Shown here: one piece after another, positions 16,773-25,185 of the stretch
How the letters are laid out: each line of letters starts with the position of its first letter
How positions within the stretch are numbered: position 1 is the first letter of the stretch
Source: Pseudomonadales bacterium
GTDB lineage: Bacteria > Pseudomonadota > Gammaproteobacteria > Pseudomonadales > JAHRWD01
DNA length: 45,347 bases
Assembly (NCBI GenBank): GCA_016763075.1
Contig: JAESUM010000012.1
Location: 1-45,347, forward strand
Reading direction: 5' to 3'
The notes under the pieces: model-generated
The model's input: the letters and a program-made list of their open reading frames with translations, nothing else
Databases searched by the model: none
What the model was told of the DNA's origin: nothing
Made by a program: the position numbers and the translations under genes

Positions 16773-18724
16773 TGTCAAATAAAACTAGCGCCCACGCAGA
16801 AACACCGAAAAAAAACCCGCAAAAAAATAGTAATACCCTGCATATGGTGCTCGGCATCATCACCGCTATGTTGTTAACCATCACCGTCGCGCTGCCCGAT
16901 ATTGCTCAACTGGTATTAATTAACCAACTCGAACAGCAAGGCGCAGATAACGTAACTATCGACGACCTCGATATAAACCTCTTTAGCGGCAATATTGCCC
17001 TGCATGGTTTAAGCATCACGACACAGGATAATCCGCCGCTTACCATTGGTTATTTGAGTCTTAAAATACCCTACTGGCAAGCGTTCAACAAACAATTCAC
17101 CATTACCAACATTCAACTTCAAAACGCAGTTATTCCAATTGTTAAAACCGACGCAGGCGACCTTATTATTGGTTTAGCACTGGCCAACAATAAGCAGCCA
17201 ACAAACTCAACCGCTGAAGCCCACACTGACCTGCAGGCATCAACCACGCCACCTGTTATTCAACAATGGAAAATAAGCCTGCAGCATCTTCAGTTTGAAA
17301 ATGTGACATTAAAACTACTTAGCAAAGAGCTAAGTAGTTCTTTTAATATTGAAAGATTTGAAATATCAAACCTTACTAATTGGTCTCCCAGCGCAAGTAA
17401 AATCACACTCGATGCATCCGTATCTGACCTCAACAAAAATGATAAAATACAAGTTTTCGCTGAAGGAATACAGCTTAAAACCAGTCAAATAATTAATTTA
17501 AGCCAAGATGGATCGATGATCACGCTAGATTTAAACGCTGATTTTTCTATCGATCAATCTTCATTAGAATATGAAAATTTCAAACTTGATAGCCAACTTG
17601 AAAAGTCCGCTATTGAATTAACCTTTAGCTACGATATGCAAAACGATACGCCGCTGGCCTGGCACATCAACCGGTTTGATTTAAGCCAACTTAATATTCA
17701 ATTCAAAGACCAGAGCGTAGAGCCGGTGTTTTCGCCGGTGTTAGATATCGAGTCATTGCAGGTTGGTGAAATTGGTAATCAAACCCCTGACACCCCCACC
17801 GATCTCGCACTCATCGCAACCATCGACCGTCATTCCAAGGTCTCCCTTACCGGCACGGTAACGCCTTTGGCGAAAAAAATATCGGCCAACATGAAGGCTT
17901 CGGTTAAGGGCTTGGAGTTGGTTCCGCTGTCAGCTTATATTGATAAAGCCATTGGCTATCATATTCACAGCGGTAAATTAGATTTTAATGGCGACATAAA
18001 CATAGCGGATGATCAGCTTGATTCCAGTGCGGTTATAAAAATAAACAATATTAAACTCACACCTGCGAACGATGAAGCGGTCGAAAAGCTAACCAAACAG
18101 TTGACCATGCCATTGGATTTGATGCTGTCGGTTCTACGCGACACAGATAATAATGTTCAGATTGAAATACCGATTCGCGGCGATATCAATAATCCTGATT
18201 TCGATATTAACGATGTATTACAACAGGCCACCGCCAAGGCCACCCGGTACGCGGCGCTATCTTTGCTAAAGAACGCATTACAACCCTACACCACCATGAT
18301 TTCGGTGGCCGAGTTTGCATACGAGCAAGGCAAAGCCCTCACCGCATTAAAGTTAGATCCCATCATATTTCAACCCGAACAAACCCAACTAAACCCGCAA
18401 CAAATAGCTTACTTAACCAAAATATCCGCACTGATGAAAGAGCGCCCAGAGCTACGCGTACGTCTGTGTGGCGTTGGTTTTTTACGTACCCCGCTGGAGC
18501 AAGAGATCGCTCAAATCAAGGGCGATAACGGCGGAGAAAGCACACGTACGCAGCTGCAAACAGCGAAGGCTTTAGGCCATGGCCGAGAGCTTTCTGCAAT
18601 GATTAAGATCCGGCTTATCAATCAACATAAGGTTAGCAGCGAACGCCTGTTTAGCTGCCAAACCACCGTTAAAACCATAGACCACGAGACGACCGGTAAG
18701 GCACAGGTAGACCTTCTACTGTGA
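16772..18724 (+). CDS. DUF748 (AsmA-like) envelope protein
   Basis: This 650-residue protein has one N-terminal membrane segment (about residues 25-45) and a large periplasmic beta-rich region. The start VLINQLEQQGADNVTIDDLD and the later DFNGDINIADDQLDSSAVIKINNIKLTP are typical of DUF748, a relative of the AsmA/TamB-like lipid-transfer or envelope proteins. The C-terminal part (FQPEQTQLNPQQIAYLTKIS and LRVRLCGVG) has the OmpA-like repeat seen in DUF748 proteins. The function of DUF748 is not settled; a role in envelope lipid or protein handling is inference. It is coupled to yejF by a one-base overlap, an unusual partner for an importer. It contains a terminator-like hairpin at 17313-17339. 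Confidence 0.85.
   Translation: MSNKTSAHAETPKKNPQKNSNTLHMVLGIITAMLLTITVALPDIAQLVLINQLEQQGADNVTIDDLDINLFSGNIALHGLSITTQDNPPLTIGYLSLKIPYWQAFNKQFTITNIQLQNAVIPIVKTDAGDLIIGLALANNKQPTNSTAEAHTDLQASTTPPVIQQWKISLQHLQFENVTLKLLSKELSSSFNIERFEISNLTNWSPSASKITLDASVSDLNKNDKIQVFAEGIQLKTSQIINLSQDGSMITLDLNADFSIDQSSLEYENFKLDSQLEKSAIELTFSYDMQNDTPLAWHINRFDLSQLNIQFKDQSVEPVFSPVLDIESLQVGEIGNQTPDTPTDLALIATIDRHSKVSLTGTVTPLAKKISANMKASVKGLELVPLSAYIDKAIGYHIHSGKLDFNGDINIADDQLDSSAVIKINNIKLTPANDEAVEKLTKQLTMPLDLMLSVLRDTDNNVQIEIPIRGDINNPDFDINDVLQQATAKATRYAALSLLKNALQPYTTMISVAEFAYEQGKALTALKLDPIIFQPEQTQLNPQQIAYLTKISALMKERPELRVRLCGVGFLRTPLEQEIAQIKGDNGGESTRTQLQTAKALGHGRELSAMIKIRLINQHKVSSERLFSCQTTVKTIDHETTGKAQVDLLL
17313..17339 (+). 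repeat. Perfect 11-bp stem-loop inside the DUF748 gene
   Basis: AACTACTTAGC and GCTAAGTAGTT flank a 5-base loop (AAAGA) and are followed by CTTTT. It resembles a weak intrinsic terminator 540 bases into the gene and codes for LKLLSKELSS. Confidence 0.75.
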
Positions 18725-18790
18725 TGCAATCAGCCTTATAAAACGCATTAAAGGCTCCATTAGAAATCGAAATTCGAGAACAAAATACCC

Positions 18791-19438
18791 ATGAAAAAAC
18801 CGCAAGATACCCGAGATATTCGCCGCCAATACATCAGCGGATCACTCGAAAAAAAGCAGCTTAACCAAAACCCCACTGAGCAATTTGGGCTTTGGTTAAA
18901 TGATGCAGTCGATGCCAATATCAAAGACGCAACCTGCATGACCCTTGCAACCTGCGGAGACGATGCCATGCCATCGGCGCGCATTGTGCTGCTCAAGCAT
19001 CACGATGAATCTGGTTTTTGTTGGTACACCCATTACCAAAGCGCAAAGGGCCAACAGATAGAGCAAAACCCCAATGCCAGCTTGCTATTTTATTGGCATA
19101 ACCTTGACCGCCAAGTGCGTATTAGCGGTACGGTAGAAAAGTTATCCGCCCAAACATCCAACCACTATTTTGATACCAGGCCACAAGAAAGTCGTATTGG
19201 TGCCATCGCTTCTCCACAATCACAAACCATACCCTCAAGAGATGCGCTTTTACAAAAAGTAAAACAGCAAACCGCAGCTTATGCCGGCAAACAAATAACA
19301 CGGCCAGATTACTGGGGTGGCTACCGGCTCAAGCCCAGTAGCTTTGAATTTTGGCAAGGCCGAGCAGACCGTTTGCACGACCGCTTTCAATACAAAAAAA
19401 GCGGTGACACCTGGACTATTGAGCGGCTTGCGCCGTAA
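18791..19438 (+). CDS. pdxH: Pyridoxamine 5'-phosphate oxidase
   Basis: This FMN-dependent enzyme oxidises pyridoxine or pyridoxamine 5'-phosphate to pyridoxal 5'-phosphate, the last step of vitamin B6 synthesis and salvage. The 215-residue length is normal. Visible are SARIVLLKHHDESGFCWYTHYQSAKG (FMN and phosphate binding), VRISGTVEKL, SRIGAIASPQS and the C-terminal signature FEFWQGRADRLHDRF. It lies 66 bases after the DUF748 gene and may be read from the same or its own promoter. Confidence 0.97.
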   Translation: MKKPQDTRDIRRQYISGSLEKKQLNQNPTEQFGLWLNDAVDANIKDATCMTLATCGDDAMPSARIVLLKHHDESGFCWYTHYQSAKGQQIEQNPNASLLFYWHNLDRQVRISGTVEKLSAQTSNHYFDTRPQESRIGAIASPQSQTIPSRDALLQKVKQQTAAYAGKQITRPDYWGGYRLKPSSFEFWQGRADRLHDRFQYKKSGDTWTIERLAP

Positions 19439-19902
19439 CCACGCAATACGCGAAAAATTGTCTTTGCCTCCCTCTTACCTCTCTTACCTCTCTTACCTCT
19501 CTTACCCGATCAGCTAAACACAACCTGCGGTGCTGCATCCTGCTCACCGTTGCACCCCAATGCCAGCCCTGAGCATACTTAGGTATTCTCAACTTTCGTG
19601 TAGTTGTGCCCCTCATGCGCAGCATCACCAAATTTTATACCTCTAGAATAGCCCTATTCAGTTCGCAGCTCCTCTTTGCTAGGCCCTAATCTGAAGCCGC
19701 AATTCATGCACCTTTTCAGTACCTCCAACAACCTGCCTTGAGCATCTCACGGCGGCTGCTCAATCGATCGTCTATAGTCAAAATTAGAACAACGCTGGGA
19801 AGCAATCAATACGACATGGTAGTGACGGTGACACACCACAAGCGTTTACAGAACGTCGAATATTGACCCAGGCCTTCGCAAGGCATTAGGAGACAAGCAG
19901 AG
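19439..19902. other. Intergenic region before the branched-chain operon
   Basis: It is 464 bases long with no credible gene. It starts with a four-fold 9-bp repeat (19472-19505) just after pdxH and should carry the promoter of the leucine dehydrogenase operon. I see no clear operator. AGGAGA lies before the ATG at 19903. Confidence 0.55.
19472..19505 (+). repeat. Tandem repeat (CTCTTACCT) about 3.8 copies
   Basis: Three exact copies of the 9-base unit CTCTTACCT and a partial fourth (CTCTTAC) lie 34 bases after the pdxH stop, pyrimidine-rich on the plus strand. It is probably a slippage-prone microsatellite. Confidence 0.9.
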
Positions 19903-20937
19903 ATGACCCATGGCATTACTCGCGCTAACTCATGCACGTTGCATACCCACAACAACCCGAAATCAGGCCTTGTTGCCATTATCGCTATTCACAACACCAC
20001 ACTGGGGCCGGCGCTGGGTGGCTGCCGCTGTATCAGTTACCCCGATACCCTCGCCGCCACCGCAGATGTCACGCGTTTAGCAAAGGGCATGAGCTACAAA
20101 GCAGCCTTGGCGGGCATTCAGCAAGGTGGCGGAAAATCTGTATTGATGCGCCCTGCAAAAATTAAAGACCGGCATGCCTATTTTGAGGAGTTTGGCGAGT
20201 TCGTCGAATCCCTTGGCGGCAGCTACATTACCTCGGTAGACAGCGGCACCAACACTGCAGATATGGACGATATCGCGCACACTACGTCGTATGTTTGTGG
20301 CACCAGTTACGACGGTTGCACGCCATCGGTCTATACCGCAATGGGTGTATTAGCCGGCATACAAGCAGCGGTCAGACAACAGATGCACCGCTGGGATATG
20401 GCTGGGGTTCATGTAGTGATTCAAGGGGTTGGAAATGTCGGTTCTTCTCTTGCCATAGCGCTTGAAAAACTTGGAGCAAAACTCAGTTTATCCGATATTA
20501 ACTCCAACACATTAAACGCATGTATGGAGCGGTTAAAAGCACCCGGTGCTGTAAATATTATTCACCCCGACGACGTAGCCGCCGAACCATGTGATGTGTA
20601 TTCCCCCTGCGGACTCGGTGATGTTATTAATCAACACAGCCTTAAAAACTTAGCCTGCAAAGTCATTGCTGGCTCTGCGAACAACCAGCTATCCACTGAT
20701 GCCGATGGTTTATTACTGCATCAAAAGGGCATCCTTTACGCGCCTGATTATGTAATTAATGCCGGTGGTTTGATTGACGTTTCGCTGATCTCTGAAGGTA
20801 AATCTGAGCAACAAGTAGAAACTAAAACCAAAGAGATTGGCACGACTCTAAAAGAGATATTCGAACGTTCAAAAGTTGAAGACAAACCCTGCCATGCCAT
20901 CGCAGACCAAATGGCAGAAAGTATTCTTTACCACTAA
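19903..20937 (+). CDS. Leucine (branched-chain amino acid) dehydrogenase
   Basis: This Glu/Leu/Phe/Val dehydrogenase has 344 residues, deaminating leucine, valine and isoleucine to 2-oxo acids with NAD. Catalytic lysines are K66 (MSYKAALAG) and K78 (GGGK); the Rossmann motif is GVGNVG at 175-180. GPALGGCRCISY with DTLAATADVTRLAKGM is the family signature. Start is ATG with AGGAGA about 11 bases upstream. It heads a run with E1 alpha, E1 beta and E2 of a branched-chain 2-oxo acid dehydrogenase, so its products feed directly into the next enzyme to make branched acyl-CoAs for degradation or for iso-fatty acid priming. Valine or phenylalanine preference cannot be told from sequence. Confidence 0.92.
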   Translation: MTHGITRANSCTLHTHNNPKSGLVAIIAIHNTTLGPALGGCRCISYPDTLAATADVTRLAKGMSYKAALAGIQQGGGKSVLMRPAKIKDRHAYFEEFGEFVESLGGSYITSVDSGTNTADMDDIAHTTSYVCGTSYDGCTPSVYTAMGVLAGIQAAVRQQMHRWDMAGVHVVIQGVGNVGSSLAIALEKLGAKLSLSDINSNTLNACMERLKAPGAVNIIHPDDVAAEPCDVYSPCGLGDVINQHSLKNLACKVIAGSANNQLSTDADGLLLHQKGILYAPDYVINAGGLIDVSLISEGKSEQQVETKTKEIGTTLKEIFERSKVEDKPCHAIADQMAESILYH

Positions 20938-21011
20938 TTTTTTGAACAAAAATACATAAACCAAAACAAAACCAAGAGCGTTTATAAACAAAGAAATTCA
21001 GAGGCTCACCT

Positions 21012-22112
21012 ATGAGTAATGAAGGCAGGAACCCAGAACTCAGAGCGCAGTTTGATATTAATTATTATCAGTTTTTAGATAACCAGGGCACACTGAAAAA
21101 CAGCCTACCAACCTACCTTGAAGATGACAAACTACAGGTAGCGCTTTACCGCCAAATGGTGCTTACCCGTTTGCTAGATGCAAAATGCATCGCGCTGCAA
21201 AGAACCGGAAAAATGGGCACCTATCCATCTACTTTAGGGCAAGAAGCCGTTGGTGTAGGTATTGGCTACGCCATGACAAAACAAGATGTATTCGCCCCCT
21301 ACTACCGCGATATGGCTACCCAGCTAATTCGTGGGGTCAAAATCAAAGACATCCTGCTTTGCTGGGGTGGTGATGAACGCGGCAATCAATCCGAGCAAAC
21401 TCCCTTCGACTTACCCTGCTGCGTACCCATTGCAACCCAAGTCACCCACGCTGCAGGTATTGCCAGCGCAATCAAAATACGCCACGAAAAACACGCAGTA
21501 GTTTCGACATTGGGAGACGGCGCAACGTCGCGGGGGGATTTTGCCGAGTCTATCAACCTGGCCGGTGCCTGGCAGTTGCCGCTGGTGGTGGTCATTAACA
21601 ACAACCAATGGGCCATTTCAGTACCTAGGGAGGTACAAACCGCCGCCCAAACATTGGCTCAAAAAGGCATTGCCGGTGAAGTACGTTGCGAACAAGTAGA
21701 CGGCTGCGATGTATTAGCCGTATACGACGCAGTAAAACGCGCGCTAGCACATGCATACGAAGGCAAAGGTCCAACTCTGATAGAAGCCATTACTTACCGG
21801 CTTTGTGACCACACCACCGCCGATGACGCCACACGCTATAGCCCATCAGATGGGCTAAAAAAAGGTTGGGAGAAAGAACCTATCAAACGCTACCGCAGTT
21901 TTTTACACAGCAAAAAACTGTGGGATGAACACAAAGAAACCGCGCTTTTTGAGCAGTGCGAACAACAAATTAATACAGCCGTACAAGAATATTTGGATAC
22001 CGAACCACAACCACCAGAAGCCATGTTCGATTACCTTTACGAAGAACTTCCCCGCAGCCTAAAAGAGCAACGCCAACAGCTGATCGATAAAACCAGGGAG
22101 GCTCAACCATGA
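21012..22112 (+). CDS. Branched-chain 2-oxo acid dehydrogenase E1 alpha subunit
   Basis: This thiamine-diphosphate-dependent E1 alpha subunit of the PdhA/BkdA1 family has 366 residues. The ThDP/Mg motif runs from GDG at 168-170 to NNNQW at 196-200. It also has GTYPSTLGQEA (about 69-79), YYRD (97-100) and YRLCDHTTADDATRY, the E1 alpha loop normally phosphorylated in mitochondrial enzymes. Together with E1 beta it decarboxylates 2-oxo acids and reductively acylates the E2 lipoyl group. It begins 74 bases after leucine dehydrogenase, and its stop overlaps the E1 beta start by 4 bases (ATGA). The neighbouring leucine dehydrogenase favours branched-chain substrates over pyruvate. Confidence 0.92.
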   Translation: MSNEGRNPELRAQFDINYYQFLDNQGTLKNSLPTYLEDDKLQVALYRQMVLTRLLDAKCIALQRTGKMGTYPSTLGQEAVGVGIGYAMTKQDVFAPYYRDMATQLIRGVKIKDILLCWGGDERGNQSEQTPFDLPCCVPIATQVTHAAGIASAIKIRHEKHAVVSTLGDGATSRGDFAESINLAGAWQLPLVVVINNNQWAISVPREVQTAAQTLAQKGIAGEVRCEQVDGCDVLAVYDAVKRALAHAYEGKGPTLIEAITYRLCDHTTADDATRYSPSDGLKKGWEKEPIKRYRSFLHSKKLWDEHKETALFEQCEQQINTAVQEYLDTEPQPPEAMFDYLYEELPRSLKEQRQQLIDKTREAQP

Positions 22113-23170
22113 ACCATGCAGCAAATACTGAAACCGTTAACGCTACAGAAAATTCCTTCGAATCCGCAAAAGATCCCGTAAAAGAATCCAGTCAAGAAAT
22201 CACCATGGTCGAAGCCGTTAATTTAGCCATGGCATACGAAATGAGAATGGATGAAAACGTGGTGATTCTTGGCGAAGACGTAGGCACCAATGGTGGCGTG
22301 TTTCGCGCCACCGATGGCCTAAAAGCCGAGTTCGGGCTGCGCCGCGTAATGGATACTCCCCTGGCTGAAACACTCATTGCCGGCATCACCGTTGGCATGG
22401 CCAGCCAGGGCCTACGCCCTATCGCTGAAATTCAATTCATGGGTTTTATATTCGCCACCATGGAACACATCATCTGCCACGCAGCGAGGTTGCGTAACCG
22501 CACCCGTGGCCGCTTGAGCTGCCCAATGGTATTGCGCGCACCCTTTGGCGGCGGCATTCATGCCCCGGAGCATCATTCAGAAAGCACCGAGGCCATTTTT
22601 GCACACACCGCTGGTCTACGTGTGGTAGTGCCCTCTTCGCCAGTACGTGCATATGGGCTATTGCTTGCGGCTATTAGAGACCCAGACCCGGTTATATTTT
22701 TGGAGCCAAAACGTATTTATAGAATCAGCAAACAAACCATTGAAGACAACGGCGAAGCCCTACCGCTAGATGTTTGTTTTACCCTGCGCGAAGGCCAGGA
22801 CATTACGCTCATTAGTTGGGGCGCAATGATTTTAGAAACCCTGCAAGCTGCAAACCAATTAACCGAATCCGGCCACAGTGTAGAGGTGATTGACGTGGCC
22901 ACCATCAGCCCGCTGGATATAGACACCATCTTAAGTTCAGTTAAAAAAACCGGTCGCTGCGTGATTATTCATGAAGCGGCAAAAAACTGCGGCGTGGGTG
23001 CGGAAATATCGGCTCAAATTTCCGAACGTGCACTACTGAGTTTGCAAGCACCTATAAAACGAGTCACTGGTTACGACACCATCATGCCCTACTTCAGAAA
23101 TGAAAAATATTACATGCCGTCCACAAAAGATATCGTAAAAGCGGCGATGGAAACACTGCACTACGAATAA
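22109..23170 (+). CDS. Branched-chain 2-oxo acid dehydrogenase E1 beta subunit
   Basis: This transketolase-like E1 beta subunit has 353 residues. After a non-conserved N-terminal extension of about 30 residues comes ITMVEAVNLAMAYEMRMDENVVILGEDVG, the family start. Then follow the FMGFIFATMEHIICHAARLRNRT region, RAPFGGGIHAPEHHSES and VVVPSSPVRAYGLLLAAIRDPDPVIFLEPKR. The ATGA overlap with E1 alpha ties translation of the two partners. The N-terminal extension is longer than usual and could hide an internal start, for example the Met at residue 33, but the overlap supports the listed start. Confidence 0.92.
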   Translation: MNHAANTETVNATENSFESAKDPVKESSQEITMVEAVNLAMAYEMRMDENVVILGEDVGTNGGVFRATDGLKAEFGLRRVMDTPLAETLIAGITVGMASQGLRPIAEIQFMGFIFATMEHIICHAARLRNRTRGRLSCPMVLRAPFGGGIHAPEHHSESTEAIFAHTAGLRVVVPSSPVRAYGLLLAAIRDPDPVIFLEPKRIYRISKQTIEDNGEALPLDVCFTLREGQDITLISWGAMILETLQAANQLTESGHSVEVIDVATISPLDIDTILSSVKKTGRCVIIHEAAKNCGVGAEISAQISERALLSLQAPIKRVTGYDTIMPYFRNEKYYMPSTKDIVKAAMETLHYE

Positions 23171-23266
23171 ATACATTCACAATTATTCATACAAACAAAA
23201 GACTAAACGTAAAATTTAAATTCACGAAAAAACAAAAATATAAAACTAATTTATGGAAGGTACGCC

Positions 23267-24382
23267 ATGAAATATTTCAAACTACCCGACCTTGGAGAAG
23301 GCCTACAGGAAGCTGAAATTGTTGAATGGCATATTAAACCCGGCGACAGCATAAAAACCGACGAACTGATGGTTTCGGTAGAAACGGCAAAAGCGATTGT
23401 CGATATTCCCTCACCACAAGACGGCACCATTCAAACCCTGTTCGGCGATGAAGGCGATATCATTCACGTCGGCGAACCGTTAATGGAGTTTGCCGGTGAG
23501 CAGCAAGAAGACACCGGAACCGTAGTCGGGAAAGTAGAAACACATCAAAGCAGCCATATCTCCGACGATGACTTTATTATTGGAGCAAGCAACGGCGGCA
23601 CTCATGCCAGCCAGCGCTGCACTCCCGCTGTGCGTGCCTTAGCAAAGCGCATGAAAGTAGACCTTAACACCATTCAGTCTAGCGGCGAGCACGGCCTTAT
23701 TACTGCTGCAGATGTAGAGCACGCAGCACAACTAGACGACGAGAAAGGCGCGCTCATCAAGCTGCGCGGTGTACGCCGATCGATGGCCAAAAATATGGCG
23801 CGAGCTCACGCTGAGGTTGTTCAGGTGACCATATTTGACGATATCGACGTCAACGCCTGGCTACCGGGAACCGACACCACCATGCGATTAGTACGCGCTA
23901 TTGGCGTAGCTTGCACCGTCGAACCACTGCTCAATGCCTGGTTCGACGGCAAAGCCATGACCTTGCGGCCCCTCAAAACCATCGACCTTGGCATTGCGGT
24001 TGATACCCCAGATGGGCTGTTCGTCCCGGTACTCAGAGACATTGGAAATAGAGACATCGAAAACCTAAAAGAAGGCTTAGCCAATTTACGCATCGCCGTA
24101 AACGCACGTAAAATCCCACCCTCAGAATTGATCAACGCCGGTATTACCCTGTCAAATTTTGGAACCCTCAAAGGCCGATACGCCAATCCCGTTGTAATGC
24201 CCCCCACCGTTTGTATCGTCGGTGCTGGCGGTATCCGCGAAACAGTTACCCCTGTTAATGGAAAACCAGAGATACGGCGCAAACTACCACTGTCTTTAAG
24301 TTTTGATCATCGCCCAATAACCGGCGGAGAAGCCGCGCGTTTTCTTAGTGTGTTGGAGGAAGATTTGGTTAAGCCTGACTAA
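23267..24382 (+). CDS. 2-oxo acid dehydrogenase E2 (dihydrolipoamide acyltransferase)
   Basis: E2 core of the complex, 371 residues. A single lipoyl domain (about 1-78) has the modified lysine in VETAKAIVDIP. The peripheral subunit-binding domain (about 117-152) is CTPAVRALAKRMKVDL with GEHGLITAADVEHA. The catalytic domain follows from about 160 to the end. The active-site segment is FDHRPITGGEAARF: His348 is kept, but the Asp of the usual HxxxDG motif is Thr352. This is probably a subfamily trait rather than damage, as the rest is well conserved. It lies 96 AT-rich bases after E1 beta. No E3 follows, so a shared lipoamide dehydrogenase encoded elsewhere must serve it. Confidence 0.9.
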   Translation: MKYFKLPDLGEGLQEAEIVEWHIKPGDSIKTDELMVSVETAKAIVDIPSPQDGTIQTLFGDEGDIIHVGEPLMEFAGEQQEDTGTVVGKVETHQSSHISDDDFIIGASNGGTHASQRCTPAVRALAKRMKVDLNTIQSSGEHGLITAADVEHAAQLDDEKGALIKLRGVRRSMAKNMARAHAEVVQVTIFDDIDVNAWLPGTDTTMRLVRAIGVACTVEPLLNAWFDGKAMTLRPLKTIDLGIAVDTPDGLFVPVLRDIGNRDIENLKEGLANLRIAVNARKIPPSELINAGITLSNFGTLKGRYANPVVMPPTVCIVGAGGIRETVTPVNGKPEIRRKLPLSLSFDHRPITGGEAARFLSVLEEDLVKPD

Positions 24383-24792
24383 CAACTACAGTTACCGGCG
24401 CATAATCTACAAAAAATGATGCTATATGCCGACACAACATAATACTTCGCTTCCTTCGCTCTGGCCTGGCCTGGCCTGGGAAATCGAACACAGGGCCGCT
24501 CTCTTCCAATCACATGGGTTCGATACCCATCAGCAAAACATCCTCTGTATTGATTGTGACTTAGCTATTATTAAAATATCAACACTAGATATTGCTCGAA
24601 TTAGGTAGAACACTGCTGTTAGTTCAGCCCCTCACGCAATCAGTTCAAGCACGCTTGCGCCCCAAATTTTGAATATGGCCTCGAGTAGAATAAGCTTTGT
24701 ATTCAGGTGTATCTAAAACTACAACTGATGTGCAATATAAATAATAAGTACAACTACCTAAACCGTTCCAAACTCAATGGTAAATTAGAATT
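24383..24792. other. Intergenic region with a stray tRNA T-arm-like hairpin
   Basis: It is 410 bases long with no credible gene. CCTGG is repeated around 24463-24480. At 24514-24530 ATGGG-TTCGATA-CCCAT is a perfect 5-bp stem with a canonical T-loop, but no matching D-arm, anticodon arm or acceptor stem is found around it, so it is not an intact tRNA. It may be a remnant of one. Confidence 0.5.
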
Positions 24793-25185
24793 ATGTCAAT
24801 TACATTATGGTGCCTGTTCGCCGCGGGCCTGCTACACCTTATCTCAAAAATGCCACTGGCACGTGCGCAATTACAAAGCTCTGAAGGCTATAACAACAAC
24901 AACCCAAGGGATCAACAGGAAGCGTTAGACGGTTGGGGTAAGCGTGCCCTGGCAGCACACCAAAACCAGATTGAAAGTTTCCCGCTGTTTGCCGCTGGCA
25001 TATTGGTTGCAACGGTTTCTGGCGTTACCTCCAGCGTGGTTACCTATTTAGCCATTGCCTTTATCGTTGCGAGAGTTGTATACCTTTATTGTTATCTAAA
25101 AAATATTGCTACGGTACGGTCATTGGTTTGGTGCGTAGGTTTATTCAGTTCTTTGGCGTTGCTGTGCAGTCCGGCTTGGGGTTAA
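24793..25185 (+). CDS. MAPEG family membrane protein
   Basis: This 130-residue integral membrane protein has four predicted membrane segments (about 3-22, 62-79, 80-98 and 108-125). RALAAHQNQIESFPLFAAGI is the MAPEG signature (membrane-associated eicosanoid/glutathione metabolism family), and VARVVYLYCYL is the conserved third-segment motif. Bacterial members are glutathione transferase- or peroxidase-like in eukaryotic comparisons, but their substrates are mostly unknown. It stands alone, with a perfect hairpin about 225 bases downstream. Confidence 0.88.
   Translation: MSITLWCLFAAGLLHLISKMPLARAQLQSSEGYNNNNPRDQQEALDGWGKRALAAHQNQIESFPLFAAGILVATVSGVTSSVVTYLAIAFIVARVVYLYCYLKNIATVRSLVWCVGLFSSLALLCSPAWG

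Noticed and set aside
23821-24282. 153-codon minus-strand frame opposite E2
   Set aside because: Shadow of the acyltransferase catalytic domain.
24426-24608. 60-codon plus-strand frame after E2
   Set aside because: Low-complexity start over CCTGG repeats and no protein-like pattern.
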